A DNA stretch of 20,048 nt from IMG/VR virus record IMGVR_UViG_3300008117_004958, positions 1-20,048 of that record, one strand, 5' to 3'. The notes beneath the pieces are model-generated. The model ran no database searches, had not been told where the DNA came from, and worked only from the letters and a program-made list of their open reading frames with translations. Shown here piece after piece: positions 1 to 6,665 of the stretch (positions within the stretch are counted from its first letter, which is position 1; every line of letters starts with the position of its first letter). The position numbers and the translations under genes were made by a program. Origin of the DNA: a virus.

Positions 1-77
1 ATAAAATAGGAGTAAAAGGATTAGGATGGAAGAAAATGGGAAATCCACCTGAGTGGATATTTATTGGAAACATATAG
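1..77 (+). CDS. C-terminal end of an upstream gene (partial)
   Basis: The third reading frame is open from the left edge (base 3) to a TAG at 75-77 and encodes the last 24 residues of a protein, ending in PPEWIFIGNI. The other two forward frames stop within the first nine bases. The tail is rich in Gly, Lys and Trp. It is too short to name. A hairpin terminator follows 45 bases later, which fits the end of a transcription unit. Confidence 0.5.
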   Translation, partial: KIGVKGLGWKKMGNPPEWIFIGNI

Positions 78-122
78 AACAGATTCATTGCCTGTTCGCT
101 CAAAAGAGATAAAACTGGAGTA

Positions 123-155
123 GTGGCCCACCCAAAAGGTGGGCCACCTTATTTG
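123..155 (+). terminator. Hairpin terminator after the upstream gene
   Basis: GTGGCCCACC (123-132) and GGTGGGCCAC (138-147) form a perfect 10-bp stem around a 5-base loop. It is followed by CTTATTTG, a weak T-tract. The position, between the end of one gene and a promoter-like motif at 176, fits a rho-independent terminator, although the U-tract is poor. Confidence 0.65.
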
Positions 156-175
156 TAATGTCAAAAATAAAATCG

Positions 176-185
176 TATATTTAAT
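176..185 (+). promoter_or_regulatory. Late-promoter-like motif, copy 1
   Basis: TATATTTAAT matches the recurring TATATTTATA element in eight of ten positions. A TTG lies 20 bases upstream (153-155), a spacing that would also fit a Bacteroidota -33/-7 promoter. The first T is 14 bases before the ATG at 190, so transcription starting 5-7 bases downstream of the motif would give a leaderless or almost leaderless mRNA. Confidence 0.55.
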
Positions 186-189
186 TAGT

Positions 190-1629
190 ATGAGAAATCA
201 ATATCAAAAAGCAATCAGAAACTGGAATAGTATGATTAATAATGCTGTTCCTGCTGAAAGTAAAATTAAAACACCTAAAGTAATTATGGAAGAGGTAGTA
301 GAGGAAAAACCAAAACACATTGTAATTGTGGGAGCTGGTGTAGCAGGTATTAATGCCGCTACTAAATTAGTTGATAATGGCTATCCTGGTGAATATATTA
401 CTGTTATTGATAAAGGTAATGACCCACATAACCGCTTACCTGAAGAGGTAATGACAGGAATGCTTGGTGCTGGTGGATGGTCTGATGGTAAATTAACTTA
501 TCACACAGCAATTGGTGGTCAATTAGCTAAGTATTGTGGTGAGGAAAAAGCAATGCAGTTAATGGATCAAGTAATCTCTAATTTTAGACGTTTCCACCCA
601 AAACCAGAAGAAATATTCATGTCTGATCCACAAAAAGAGCCTAAATGGATTAAACCATACTTTGGTTTAAGAATGTTTCCTGTATGGCATATTGGATCTA
701 ATTTCTTACACGAGATTGCTAAAACATGGTATCAATATTTAATTAATAGAGGTGTTAAATTTGAGTGGAAAACTGAGGTTGAAGATATTGATTTTAATGA
801 TAATAGAATTTATACACACAATGCTGAATTAAAATATGATACTTTAATATTTGCAGTAGGGAAATCAGGTATTGATTTTGCTCAAAAATTATCTGATGAA
901 TATTCATTTCCAACTGAACCTAAATCAGTACAAATTGGTGTTCGATTTGAAGCACCACAAAAATATTTCCAAAAATTAATTGATGTATCTTATGATTTCA
1001 AATTATATCAAAAATTCGATAATGTATCTCTCCGTAGCTTTTGTACTAACAACAATGCGGCTTATGTGGCTGTTGAGGAAACCTATGGCGATGTTAGTTA
1101 CAATGGGCATGCTAAAAAAGGAAAGGAATTTGAAAATCAAATGACTAATTTTGGTATCCTAATGGAAATTAAGGGTATTGAAGATCCATTTAAATGGTCA
1201 CGTGATGTAGTACAAAAACTCCAAATTAATGGCACAGGATTATACTACTCACCTAATAGAACTCGCAAACCAGGATTAACATCTGAAAGTACAACAGTAT
1301 CAGCTACACAAATTGATGATTTAGGATTATTTAATAAGGTGATGGATGGATATGATCAATATATTTTAGATTTTATTGATCAAATGAATAAAGTATTTAA
1401 ATTTGGTGATGATTGGGGTATGTATATTCCTGAGGTAAAGTATCTATCACCTGAACCACTAGTTAACTACCATAACTTATCATTAAATCAGTTTCCAAAT
1501 GTACACTTTGTAGGTGATGCTTTATCAGCTCGTGGTATTACAGTATCAGGTGCACATGGCATTTATGTTGCTGAAAAACTAATTCAACATAAACATCTTG
1601 TAGAACTAACACAATCAGAACAATATTAA
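190..1629 (+). CDS. FAD-dependent oxidoreductase, COG2509-like
   Basis: The 479-residue protein is a two-dinucleotide-binding-fold flavoprotein. After about 40 residues of variable N-terminus comes the FAD-binding strand IVGAGVAGINAA (GxGxxG from residue 48), then an acidic strand end (VIDKG), a GGWSDGKLT loop typical of COG2509 dehydrogenases, a second ATG-like strand LIFAVGKSGIDF, and the closing FAD motif FVGDALSARGITVSGAHG near residue 440. The family is poorly characterised and the substrate is unknown, so only a flavin-linked redox role is inferred. The ATG at 190 was chosen over an upstream TTG at 139 because it lies 14 bases from the promoter motif and the upstream stretch is inside the terminator. 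Stop-to-start distance to the next gene is 10 bases. In a phage this is an auxiliary metabolic gene candidate. Confidence is high for the fold and low for any reaction. Confidence 0.8.
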   Translation: MRNQYQKAIRNWNSMINNAVPAESKIKTPKVIMEEVVEEKPKHIVIVGAGVAGINAATKLVDNGYPGEYITVIDKGNDPHNRLPEEVMTGMLGAGGWSDGKLTYHTAIGGQLAKYCGEEKAMQLMDQVISNFRRFHPKPEEIFMSDPQKEPKWIKPYFGLRMFPVWHIGSNFLHEIAKTWYQYLINRGVKFEWKTEVEDIDFNDNRIYTHNAELKYDTLIFAVGKSGIDFAQKLSDEYSFPTEPKSVQIGVRFEAPQKYFQKLIDVSYDFKLYQKFDNVSLRSFCTNNNAAYVAVEETYGDVSYNGHAKKGKEFENQMTNFGILMEIKGIEDPFKWSRDVVQKLQINGTGLYYSPNRTRKPGLTSESTTVSATQIDDLGLFNKVMDGYDQYILDFIDQMNKVFKFGDDWGMYIPEVKYLSPEPLVNYHNLSLNQFPNVHFVGDALSARGITVSGAHGIYVAEKLIQHKHLVELTQSEQY

Positions 1630-1639
1630 AATAAAAAAC

Positions 1640-1870
1640 ATGACAAAACGACTTAAAACAGAAGACGGAAGCATAGTATACTATTCAGAAGGTAAAATGC
1701 ACAATTTTGATGGCCCTGCCTATATCCCACAAGGCAATAAACGTGCTGCTGAATATTATTTATTTGGAATTAAATACACTAAAGTACAATGGGAAGAATT
1801 TAAGAAAGATGCTAATGGACTTCCATTTTACAAAACAGCTGTTGGTAAAGCATCAGGTGCTAGAGTTTAA
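1640..1870 (+). CDS. Small hypothetical protein with MORN-like segment
   Basis: The 76-residue protein is not assigned to a named family. The segment KMHNFDGPAYI followed by AEYYLFGIKY resembles the 'xx-N-x-DGPA-xx ... YYL-x-G' pattern seen in short phage proteins and in MORN_2-like repeats. No signal peptide or membrane segment is visible. It follows the flavoprotein gene by 10 bases with only an A-rich leader and is probably cotranscribed with it. The overlapping frame starting at 1707 is a shadow. Confidence 0.65.
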   Translation: MTKRLKTEDGSIVYYSEGKMHNFDGPAYIPQGNKRAAEYYLFGIKYTKVQWEEFKKDANGLPFYKTAVGKASGARV

Positions 1871-1885
1871 GCAGAATAAAGGTTA

Positions 1886-1895
1886 TATATTTGTG
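1886..1895 (+). promoter_or_regulatory. Promoter motif, copy 2 (TATATTTG form)
   Basis: TATATTTG at 1886-1893 is an exact fit to the Bacteroidota -7 consensus TAnnTTTG and also to the window's own recurring TATATTTATA element in its first seven bases. It fills the 27-base gap between two genes. The start codon at 1898 is 12 bases from the first T, so the transcript would begin at about the ATG. No TTG box is seen at the usual -33 distance. Confidence 0.5.
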
Positions 1896-1897
1896 TT

Positions 1898-2101
1898 ATG
1901 AAGTTTGAGCGCAAATATGAAGATGATGATACTATTGAAACGTGGACGTTTGATTTAAGTAAATTTAAACAAGGTCCAATTGAGGTAGATATTAAGTATA
2001 AGGCTGGTGCTGAAAAACGTATTAAGCAACGTGCTAAAGAGGCTAAGCAAGAAAAGAAAATAGCACGTCAAATGAATAAAATAAATAATAAAAATAAATG
2101 A
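1898..2101 (+). CDS. Small charged hypothetical protein
   Basis: The 67-residue protein has an acidic first half (EDDDTIETWTFD) and a strongly basic C-terminal half rich in Lys, Arg and Gln, probably one long helix. No family is recognised. Its ATG lies only 4 bases after the TATATTTG promoter box, with no room for a ribosome-binding site. The stop TGA overlaps the next start in ATGA (2098-2101), so it is probably translationally coupled to the kinase gene that follows. Confidence 0.6.
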   Translation: MKFERKYEDDDTIETWTFDLSKFKQGPIEVDIKYKAGAEKRIKQRAKEAKQEKKIARQMNKINNKNK

Positions 2102-2616
2102 AAATAGGATTAGTTGGTACAATGAGTGTAGGTAAAACTACATTAGCTAAAGCATTAGGTGAAACTGATCGTTTTAAAGATCATAGTGTGCAAACAGAAC
2201 GCAGTAAATACTTGCGCGATTTAGGTATTCCACTTAATACTGATTCAACATTAAAAGGTCAATTTGTATTTTTAGCTGAGCGTGCTAGTGAATTATTTCA
2301 TGATAATATTATTACAGATCGTACAATTTGGGACGTAGCTGCATTTACTTTATCAGCAAAATCAATAAAAGATTGGGAAAAGCGCGATTTTGTATCAGCA
2401 GCTATGCATCTTCGTGAACAATATGATGTGGTTATTTATGTATCTCCTGATGGAGTTAATGTAGAAGATAATGGGATTCGTGAAACTGATGTAGAATATC
2501 GTAAAAAAATTGATATTGTTATTAAAATGTTGCTAGAGGAATACAAACCTACTAAATTAATTACTGTTAGTGGTACTACTGAGCAACGTATTGCTACAAT
2601 TTTACAAAATATTTAA
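2098..2616 (+). CDS. P-loop kinase, AAA_28/NadR-like
   Basis: The 172-residue protein opens with a Walker A loop GTMSVGKTT (residues 7-15) directly after the first beta-strand. A Walker-B-like or lid region TDRTIWDVAAF follows near residues 73-83. A late strand VVIYVSPDG and an arginine-containing lid (NGIRETDVEYRKK) complete a small nucleoside/nucleotide-kinase fold. This arrangement matches the AAA_28 domain found in NadR (nicotinamide riboside kinase) and in many phage proteins. The substrate cannot be read from sequence: a nucleotide, NAD precursor or RNA-end role are all possible. It overlaps the preceding gene by four bases (ATGA). Confidence 0.75.
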   Translation: MKIGLVGTMSVGKTTLAKALGETDRFKDHSVQTERSKYLRDLGIPLNTDSTLKGQFVFLAERASELFHDNIITDRTIWDVAAFTLSAKSIKDWEKRDFVSAAMHLREQYDVVIYVSPDGVNVEDNGIRETDVEYRKKIDIVIKMLLEEYKPTKLITVSGTTEQRIATILQNI

Positions 2617-2624
2617 TATTTATA
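2615..2624 (+). promoter_or_regulatory. Late-promoter-like motif, copy 3
   Basis: AATATTTATA matches the recurring element in nine of ten positions and starts inside the last codon of the kinase gene (its first two bases) and runs into the gap. An ATG at 2624 overlaps its last base. The next in-frame ATG, at 2642, is 27 bases from the motif start, similar to the leader length at 6666 and 8577, and is preferred as start. Confidence 0.5.
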
Positions 2625-2641
2625 TGCACAACACCAACGAA

Positions 2642-3583
2642 ATGAAAAGATCCGAATTAAAAGAAATGATCCGTACCGCTATTGCGGAAGCTATAAATGA
2701 AGATGCAGCCGCTGACAAAGCAGCTCAACAAGCTAAAAAAGCAGCAATTGATAAAGAAATTGTAGCATTACAAAAAACTAAAGCTGAATTAGATAAAGAA
2801 ACTTCTCCATTAGCTGAAGAAAATATTGATGAATTAGCTAACGTAGCTGTACGCTACGAGCTAGCACCTGATGCAGCTGCCGCTGATTTTACAGGTAAAA
2901 AAGCTAGAATTGTTGCCGCTATGCAAGCTACAGAAGAACCAATGTCAAAAATGGATGTAGCTGGTGCTTTAGGATATGATAAACAAAATCCAATTAATGC
3001 TGATTTTATGGCATTAGTAGCTGATGGTACAATTGTACCTTCAGGTACTCAAGCAGCCCCTCGTTTAAATCGTCCTGCAGCTACTGAACCAGAAGCTGGT
3101 GAAGAAGAAACAGGCGATGAAGATATTGTTGCTAGAGATTTAAGTGATGAAGAAATTGAAGCATCATTTGCTAAAGCAAAAAGAGCAGGTGAGGAAGAGC
3201 CTGAAGCAGGTGAAATTGAAAAAGCAGATGTAAGTGCTGCATCAATGTCAGATGCAGATTACGATGCTTTTATGAAATATACTGATTTAGAAGGTCGTTT
3301 AGCTAAAGTTAAAAGTGATATTTTAAAAACTAAACGTACAAGAGGTGTTGCTGGTGATATTGCTGATCAACCATCAAGTGATTTAGAAAATTTACGTGGA
3401 TTGAAAGCTAGAATACAAGCTAAAATGGATGATTTATTAGCTGGATCTGAATATTTACAAAAACGCCAATCAAAAATTACAGGCAAACCAATTAGTAAAC
3501 CAGAACCAGAGGAAACTGAAGAAGAACCATTAGACGAATGGACTAAAGGTAGAATGCAGTATTACGCTGGTATTAAAAAATAA
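2642..3583 (+). CDS. Ala/Glu-rich protein, candidate internal head protein
   Basis: About 313 residues from the ATG at 2642 (an in-frame ATG at 2624 would add six). It begins with the amphipathic helix SELKEMIRTAIAEAINE and then DAAAD. The I-N-E site ending at residue 20 fits the (I/L)-x-E rule for T4-type prohead protease cleavage, so the start looks like a capsid-targeting leader; this is inference. Mid-protein, residues of about 90-130 (ARIVAAMQATEEPMSKMDVA) resemble a small winged-helix-like segment, flanked by long acidic, low-complexity stretches. The C-terminus, LDEWTKGRMQYYAGIKK, shares an R-x-Q-x-x-A-G-I pattern with two other proteins in the window. No enzyme motif is visible. It opens a three-gene unit that ends at the terminator at 5008. 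Confidence 0.75.
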   Translation: MKRSELKEMIRTAIAEAINEDAAADKAAQQAKKAAIDKEIVALQKTKAELDKETSPLAEENIDELANVAVRYELAPDAAAADFTGKKARIVAAMQATEEPMSKMDVAGALGYDKQNPINADFMALVADGTIVPSGTQAAPRLNRPAATEPEAGEEETGDEDIVARDLSDEEIEASFAKAKRAGEEEPEAGEIEKADVSAASMSDADYDAFMKYTDLEGRLAKVKSDILKTKRTRGVAGDIADQPSSDLENLRGLKARIQAKMDDLLAGSEYLQKRQSKITGKPISKPEPEETEEEPLDEWTKGRMQYYAGIKK

Positions 3584-3586
3584 AAT

Positions 3587-4258
3587 ATGAAAAAATTTGT
3601 TTTAGCTATTGTTGCAGCTGTTACATTATTTAGTTGTAAACCAAAAACAGAAGACATTAGTAAAGCAGTAAAGATTCATGAAGGATCTTTTGCTTTTTGT
3701 GGTGCCTCTGGAGCAACACCAACAGGAAAAAAGATTATTGTTCAAGGAGTAGAATATAATGAAGGATGTGCTATATGCCCTGTATTAACAGGACCATCTA
3801 TTTCTAACTTAGCAATGGAAGGTGTAAGTGGTACTTTTGGGGAATTTAATGTAAGTAAAAATTTTCAAACTCCTGATGGCACTAACAACACAGTATGGTC
3901 TTTATTTTGGTATTATGATTCAACAACTTTAGTACCTCAATTTAACCCATCTACTAATGAGTGGGAATTATTACCACCTATTAATCGTGCCTTTATTATC
4001 AATCTTGATTCCGCTAACACAAGCGAAAGTAATATGTTTGCAATGCCTGGTGTTATATTTGATACAACATCTACTGGTATTGTATTAGCAAAAGTATATG
4101 GCCCACTTAATGAGGCAGCAGTACCATTACGCAAAGCTATTCCAGTTGAATCAGGAATGAAATCCATAACTGCAGCTAAAGAAGGTTTCCCTTACCCTGT
4201 AGGGACACCAGTTCCTATTAGTGATTTAAGTAAGGAATTACAGAAAAAAAATAAATAA
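3587..4258 (+). CDS. Phage-encoded lipoprotein
   Basis: The 223-residue protein starts with a classic lipoprotein signal peptide: MKK, a hydrophobic stretch FVLAIVAAVTLF, and a lipobox ending in Cys17 (TLFSC). It would be exported, cleaved and lipidated, and in a Gram-negative host sorted to the outer or inner membrane. The mature part has a pair of cysteines in EGCAICPV and otherwise looks beta-rich and Pro-rich, with no recognised domain. It lies 3 bases after the preceding stop and 6 before a membrane-anchored coiled-coil gene, so the two are likely made together. A role in the envelope is inferred: lysis (outer-membrane spanin-like), superinfection exclusion or surface modification. It is longer than usual o-spanins. 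Confidence 0.75.
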   Translation: MKKFVLAIVAAVTLFSCKPKTEDISKAVKIHEGSFAFCGASGATPTGKKIIVQGVEYNEGCAICPVLTGPSISNLAMEGVSGTFGEFNVSKNFQTPDGTNNTVWSLFWYYDSTTLVPQFNPSTNEWELLPPINRAFIINLDSANTSESNMFAMPGVIFDTTSTGIVLAKVYGPLNEAAVPLRKAIPVESGMKSITAAKEGFPYPVGTPVPISDLSKELQKKNK

Positions 4259-4264
4259 TAAAAT

Positions 4265-4984
4265 ATGAGTCAAGTTAAAGAATTTGCTAGAGAAAATAGG
4301 AAAACAGTATGGTTAGCTTTATTGTTGCTTTTAGGATTTTTTATCTATGGTAACTTTACTAACAATTATCATAAAAAAGAAATTAAAGCATTAGAGACAG
4401 AAATTGCTGTTGTACAAGATCAATTTGAAGAAGCATTTAACGAAAAAGAGCGTTTTAGAGATTCATCTATCGCTTATGAGCTATTAGCTGAACAAGCTGG
4501 AGATGAGGCTGATGCTTTTAAAGCTAAAGCCGCTAAAGAACGTAAAGCAAAAGAAGAAGCATTAGCTGCTCTTCGCAACTTACCTAAAGATGTAATTGAT
4601 ACCTTCTTCATTAATCGCTATGTTAATGTAACTAAATCAGACATTGGTTTAGAAATTGACAAAAATGTAGGTAACGAAATTATAGTTGAATTAGTTGAAA
4701 AAGATCATTTAGTAGGTGAATTAGCTACCGCTGAAAATTTAAGCAATACATTAGGTGTTCAAGTAAAATCATTAGAAAGTTCACTTATGTTTTCTAAAGC
4801 AGCATTATCACAAGCCGATTCAGCAATTGCTTTTAGAACAAAACAATTTGAATTATCACAACAAGTAAGTGATTTACTTAAAAAAGATTTAAAAACCGCT
4901 AAAAATAAAGCCTTTTGGAATAAATTCAAAGGCGCTGGTGTAGGTGTTGCCGCTGGTGTAATGGTTGGTTTATTAGTTAAATAA
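4265..4984 (+). CDS. Membrane-anchored coiled-coil protein, spanin-like candidate
   Basis: The 239-residue protein has a short N-terminal cytoplasmic arm, a clear transmembrane helix at about residues 14-31 (VWLALLLLLGFFIYG), then a long charged helical region rich in Lys, Glu and Ala (about residues 35-105, coiled coil likely). A compact middle part (DVIDTFFINRYVNVT) leads to a second helical stretch, and the end is a Gly/Val-rich hydrophobic segment GAGVGVAAGVMVGLLVK. One N-terminal anchor with a periplasmic coiled coil is the plan of Rz-type i-spanins, and the neighbour just upstream is a lipoprotein. The C-terminal hydrophobic stretch is not typical of i-spanins, so a holin-like or other envelope protein is also possible. 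It is the last gene before the terminator at 5008. Confidence 0.7.
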   Translation: MSQVKEFARENRKTVWLALLLLLGFFIYGNFTNNYHKKEIKALETEIAVVQDQFEEAFNEKERFRDSSIAYELLAEQAGDEADAFKAKAAKERKAKEEALAALRNLPKDVIDTFFINRYVNVTKSDIGLEIDKNVGNEIIVELVEKDHLVGELATAENLSNTLGVQVKSLESSLMFSKAALSQADSAIAFRTKQFELSQQVSDLLKKDLKTAKNKAFWNKFKGAGVGVAAGVMVGLLVK

Positions 4985-5007
4985 TTTCCCCTTGCATACC
5001 CATGACT

Positions 5008-5035
5008 AGCCCGTCCGTTAAGGACGGGCTTTTTT
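5008..5035 (+). terminator. Strong rho-independent terminator
   Basis: AGCCCGTCC (5008-5016) pairs with GGACGGGCT (5022-5030) in a perfect 9-bp stem with a GTTAA loop, followed directly by five T. It ends the 2642-4984 unit. The next promoter motif begins two bases after the T run, so it insulates the terminase gene from upstream transcription. Confidence 0.9.
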
Positions 5036-5036
5036 G

Positions 5037-5046
5037 TATATTTATA
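5037..5046 (+). promoter_or_regulatory. Late-promoter-like motif, copy 4 (exact consensus)
   Basis: TATATTTATA lies between the terminator T-run and the terminase ATG at 5050, 13 bases from motif start to ATG. Nothing like a -35 or -33 box is possible upstream because that space is the terminator hairpin. This favours recognition by a phage late sigma factor using only a -10-like element. Confidence 0.65.
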
Positions 5047-5049
5047 TAT

Positions 5050-6633
5050 ATGAGTCAACAAGCCCAAATTAAAGAAATAATCAAGGCTGAGTACATTAAG
5101 TGCGCTACAGATCCTGTGCATTTCTTTAGAAAATATTGTTATATCCAACATCCGCTTAAAGGAAGAATATTATTCCATTTATACCCTTTTCAGGAAGATG
5201 TGTTAAGTGATTTTAGAAACAATCGTTTTTGTATTATTAACAAGTCACGTCAGTTAGGTATCTCTACTTTAGTAGCTGGCTTCTCTTTATGGACAATGTT
5301 GTTTCAAAAAGATAAAACTGTATTGTGTATAGCCACTAAACAAGAAACTGCTCGTGGAATGGTTGAAAAGGTACAGTTTATGTTTGATAACTTACCTGCT
5401 TGGTTAAAAGGTAACCAAAAACCTTTAGCTAATAATAAATTATCGTTCCAGCTAGCTAATAACTCTAGAATAGTAGCTACATCAGCTGCCTCAGATGCAG
5501 GTCGATCTTACTCAGTATCATTATTGTTAGTAGATGAGGCTGCCTTTATTGAGGGTATTGATAAAATTTATACAAGTATTAAACCAACCATTGCAACGGG
5601 AGGTGGAATTATTGCATTATCCTCTCCAAATGGTATTGGTAATTGGTTTCATAAAACATATACTGAAGCTGAAATTGGCAAAAACGATTTTAAAGCAATT
5701 CGATTACCTTGGAATTTACATCCTGATAGAAACGAGCAGTGGGAACAAACCGAAAGAGCAAATATGTCACCACGTGAATTTGCTCAAGAATATGATTGTG
5801 ACTTTTTAGGATCAGGTAATTCAGTTGTTGAACCCGACTTATTATCATTTTATGAACAAACGTACATCCAGGAACCTATCGAACGCCGCTTTATGGGTGG
5901 CGACTTTTGGATATTTCAGTATCCTGACTATACTAAGTCTTATGTTGTTAGTGCTGACGTTGCTCGCGGTGATGGTTCAGACTACTCTGCGTTTCACGTT
6001 ATTGATGTTACAACGTGCGAACAAGTGGCTGAATATAAATCGCAAATCGACACTAGAACCTTTGGCAATATGCTTGTTTCTGTTGCTACTGAGTACAATA
6101 ATGCTTTACTTGTGGTTGAAAACGCAAACGTGGGTTGGGATGTAGTTAATACTATAATTGAAAAACAATATCCCAAATTATATTATTCACCTCGTGCATA
6201 TGGTGAAATGCAAATGGATAAATGGATGGCTAAAATGGAATCTGATCAAACAGTTCCTGGTTTTACTACATCAACTAAAACAAGACCTCTTGTTATCTCA
6301 AAAATGGAGTCGTACATTCGAGAGAAGGCCTTTGTATTTCACTCTAAGCGTTTATTAGAAGAATTACGTGTGTTTATTTGGCAAAACGGTAAAGCACAAG
6401 CGCAAGTGGGATATAATGATGATTTAGTAATGGCATTAGGTATTGGGTTGTTTACTAGAGACACAGCAATGCGTTTCTATGAACAAGGAATGGATTTAAA
6501 TAGAGCAATGATATCTAACATAACTAAAACAGGACATAGTAACGCTCCTACCTTACCTAGTGGTGTTCGAAACCCTTATATGATGAACGACGGGCGTGGT
6601 GGGTTTGAAGATGTGTCATGGATATTAGGGTAA
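5050..6633 (+). CDS. Terminase large subunit (T4 gp17-like)
   Basis: A 527-residue packaging motor. The ATPase half shows the adenine-side motif YPFQEDVL, a Walker A variant NKSRQLGISTL (about residues 64-74) and Walker B LLLVDEAAF (about 157-165, with catalytic Glu after Asp), followed by the coupling motif ALSSPNG. The nuclease half has the RNase-H-like acidic residues: SADVARGDGSDYSAF (about 301-315), VVENANVGWD (about 355-364) and YNDDLVMALG (about 455-464). It pumps DNA into proheads at the portal and cuts concatemers. The ATG at 5050 is used rather than a TTG at 5002, which lies in front of the terminator. It is followed by the portal gene as in many T4-like relatives. No small terminase is recognised in the window. 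Confidence 0.95.
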   Translation: MSQQAQIKEIIKAEYIKCATDPVHFFRKYCYIQHPLKGRILFHLYPFQEDVLSDFRNNRFCIINKSRQLGISTLVAGFSLWTMLFQKDKTVLCIATKQETARGMVEKVQFMFDNLPAWLKGNQKPLANNKLSFQLANNSRIVATSAASDAGRSYSVSLLLVDEAAFIEGIDKIYTSIKPTIATGGGIIALSSPNGIGNWFHKTYTEAEIGKNDFKAIRLPWNLHPDRNEQWEQTERANMSPREFAQEYDCDFLGSGNSVVEPDLLSFYEQTYIQEPIERRFMGGDFWIFQYPDYTKSYVVSADVARGDGSDYSAFHVIDVTTCEQVAEYKSQIDTRTFGNMLVSVATEYNNALLVVENANVGWDVVNTIIEKQYPKLYYSPRAYGEMQMDKWMAKMESDQTVPGFTTSTKTRPLVISKMESYIREKAFVFHSKRLLEELRVFIWQNGKAQAQVGYNDDLVMALGIGLFTRDTAMRFYEQGMDLNRAMISNITKTGHSNAPTLPSGVRNPYMMNDGRGGFEDVSWILG

Positions 6634-6635
6634 TA

Positions 6636-6645
6636 AATATTTATT
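6636..6645 (+). promoter_or_regulatory. Late-promoter-like motif, copy 5
   Basis: AATATTTATT matches the recurring element in eight of ten positions. It begins three bases after the terminase stop, 30 bases before the portal ATG at 6666, which would leave a leader of about 18 bases. Confidence 0.45.
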
Positions 6646-6665
6646 GGTATAATTAAAACAAGATA

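Noticed and set aside
78-122. A tRNA or small RNA gene after the partial left-end gene
   Set aside because: The stretch contains a TTCG but is only 45 bases before the terminator stem, and no cloverleaf can be drawn.
3937-4167. Reverse-strand open frames (for example 3937-4167, 4759-5151, 9588-9845, 11012-11605, 12778-13236, 13631-13987, 19671-19859)
   Set aside because: All lie fully or mostly opposite well-supported + strand genes, have odd composition (Ser-rich mirrors of Glu/Ala-rich genes) and no promoter or family resemblance.
5534-6358. Alternative + strand frames inside the terminase gene (5534-5809, 5825-6145, 6158-6358)
   Set aside because: They overlap a protein with all terminase motifs in place, and their translations are Leu/Ile-rich out-of-frame products.
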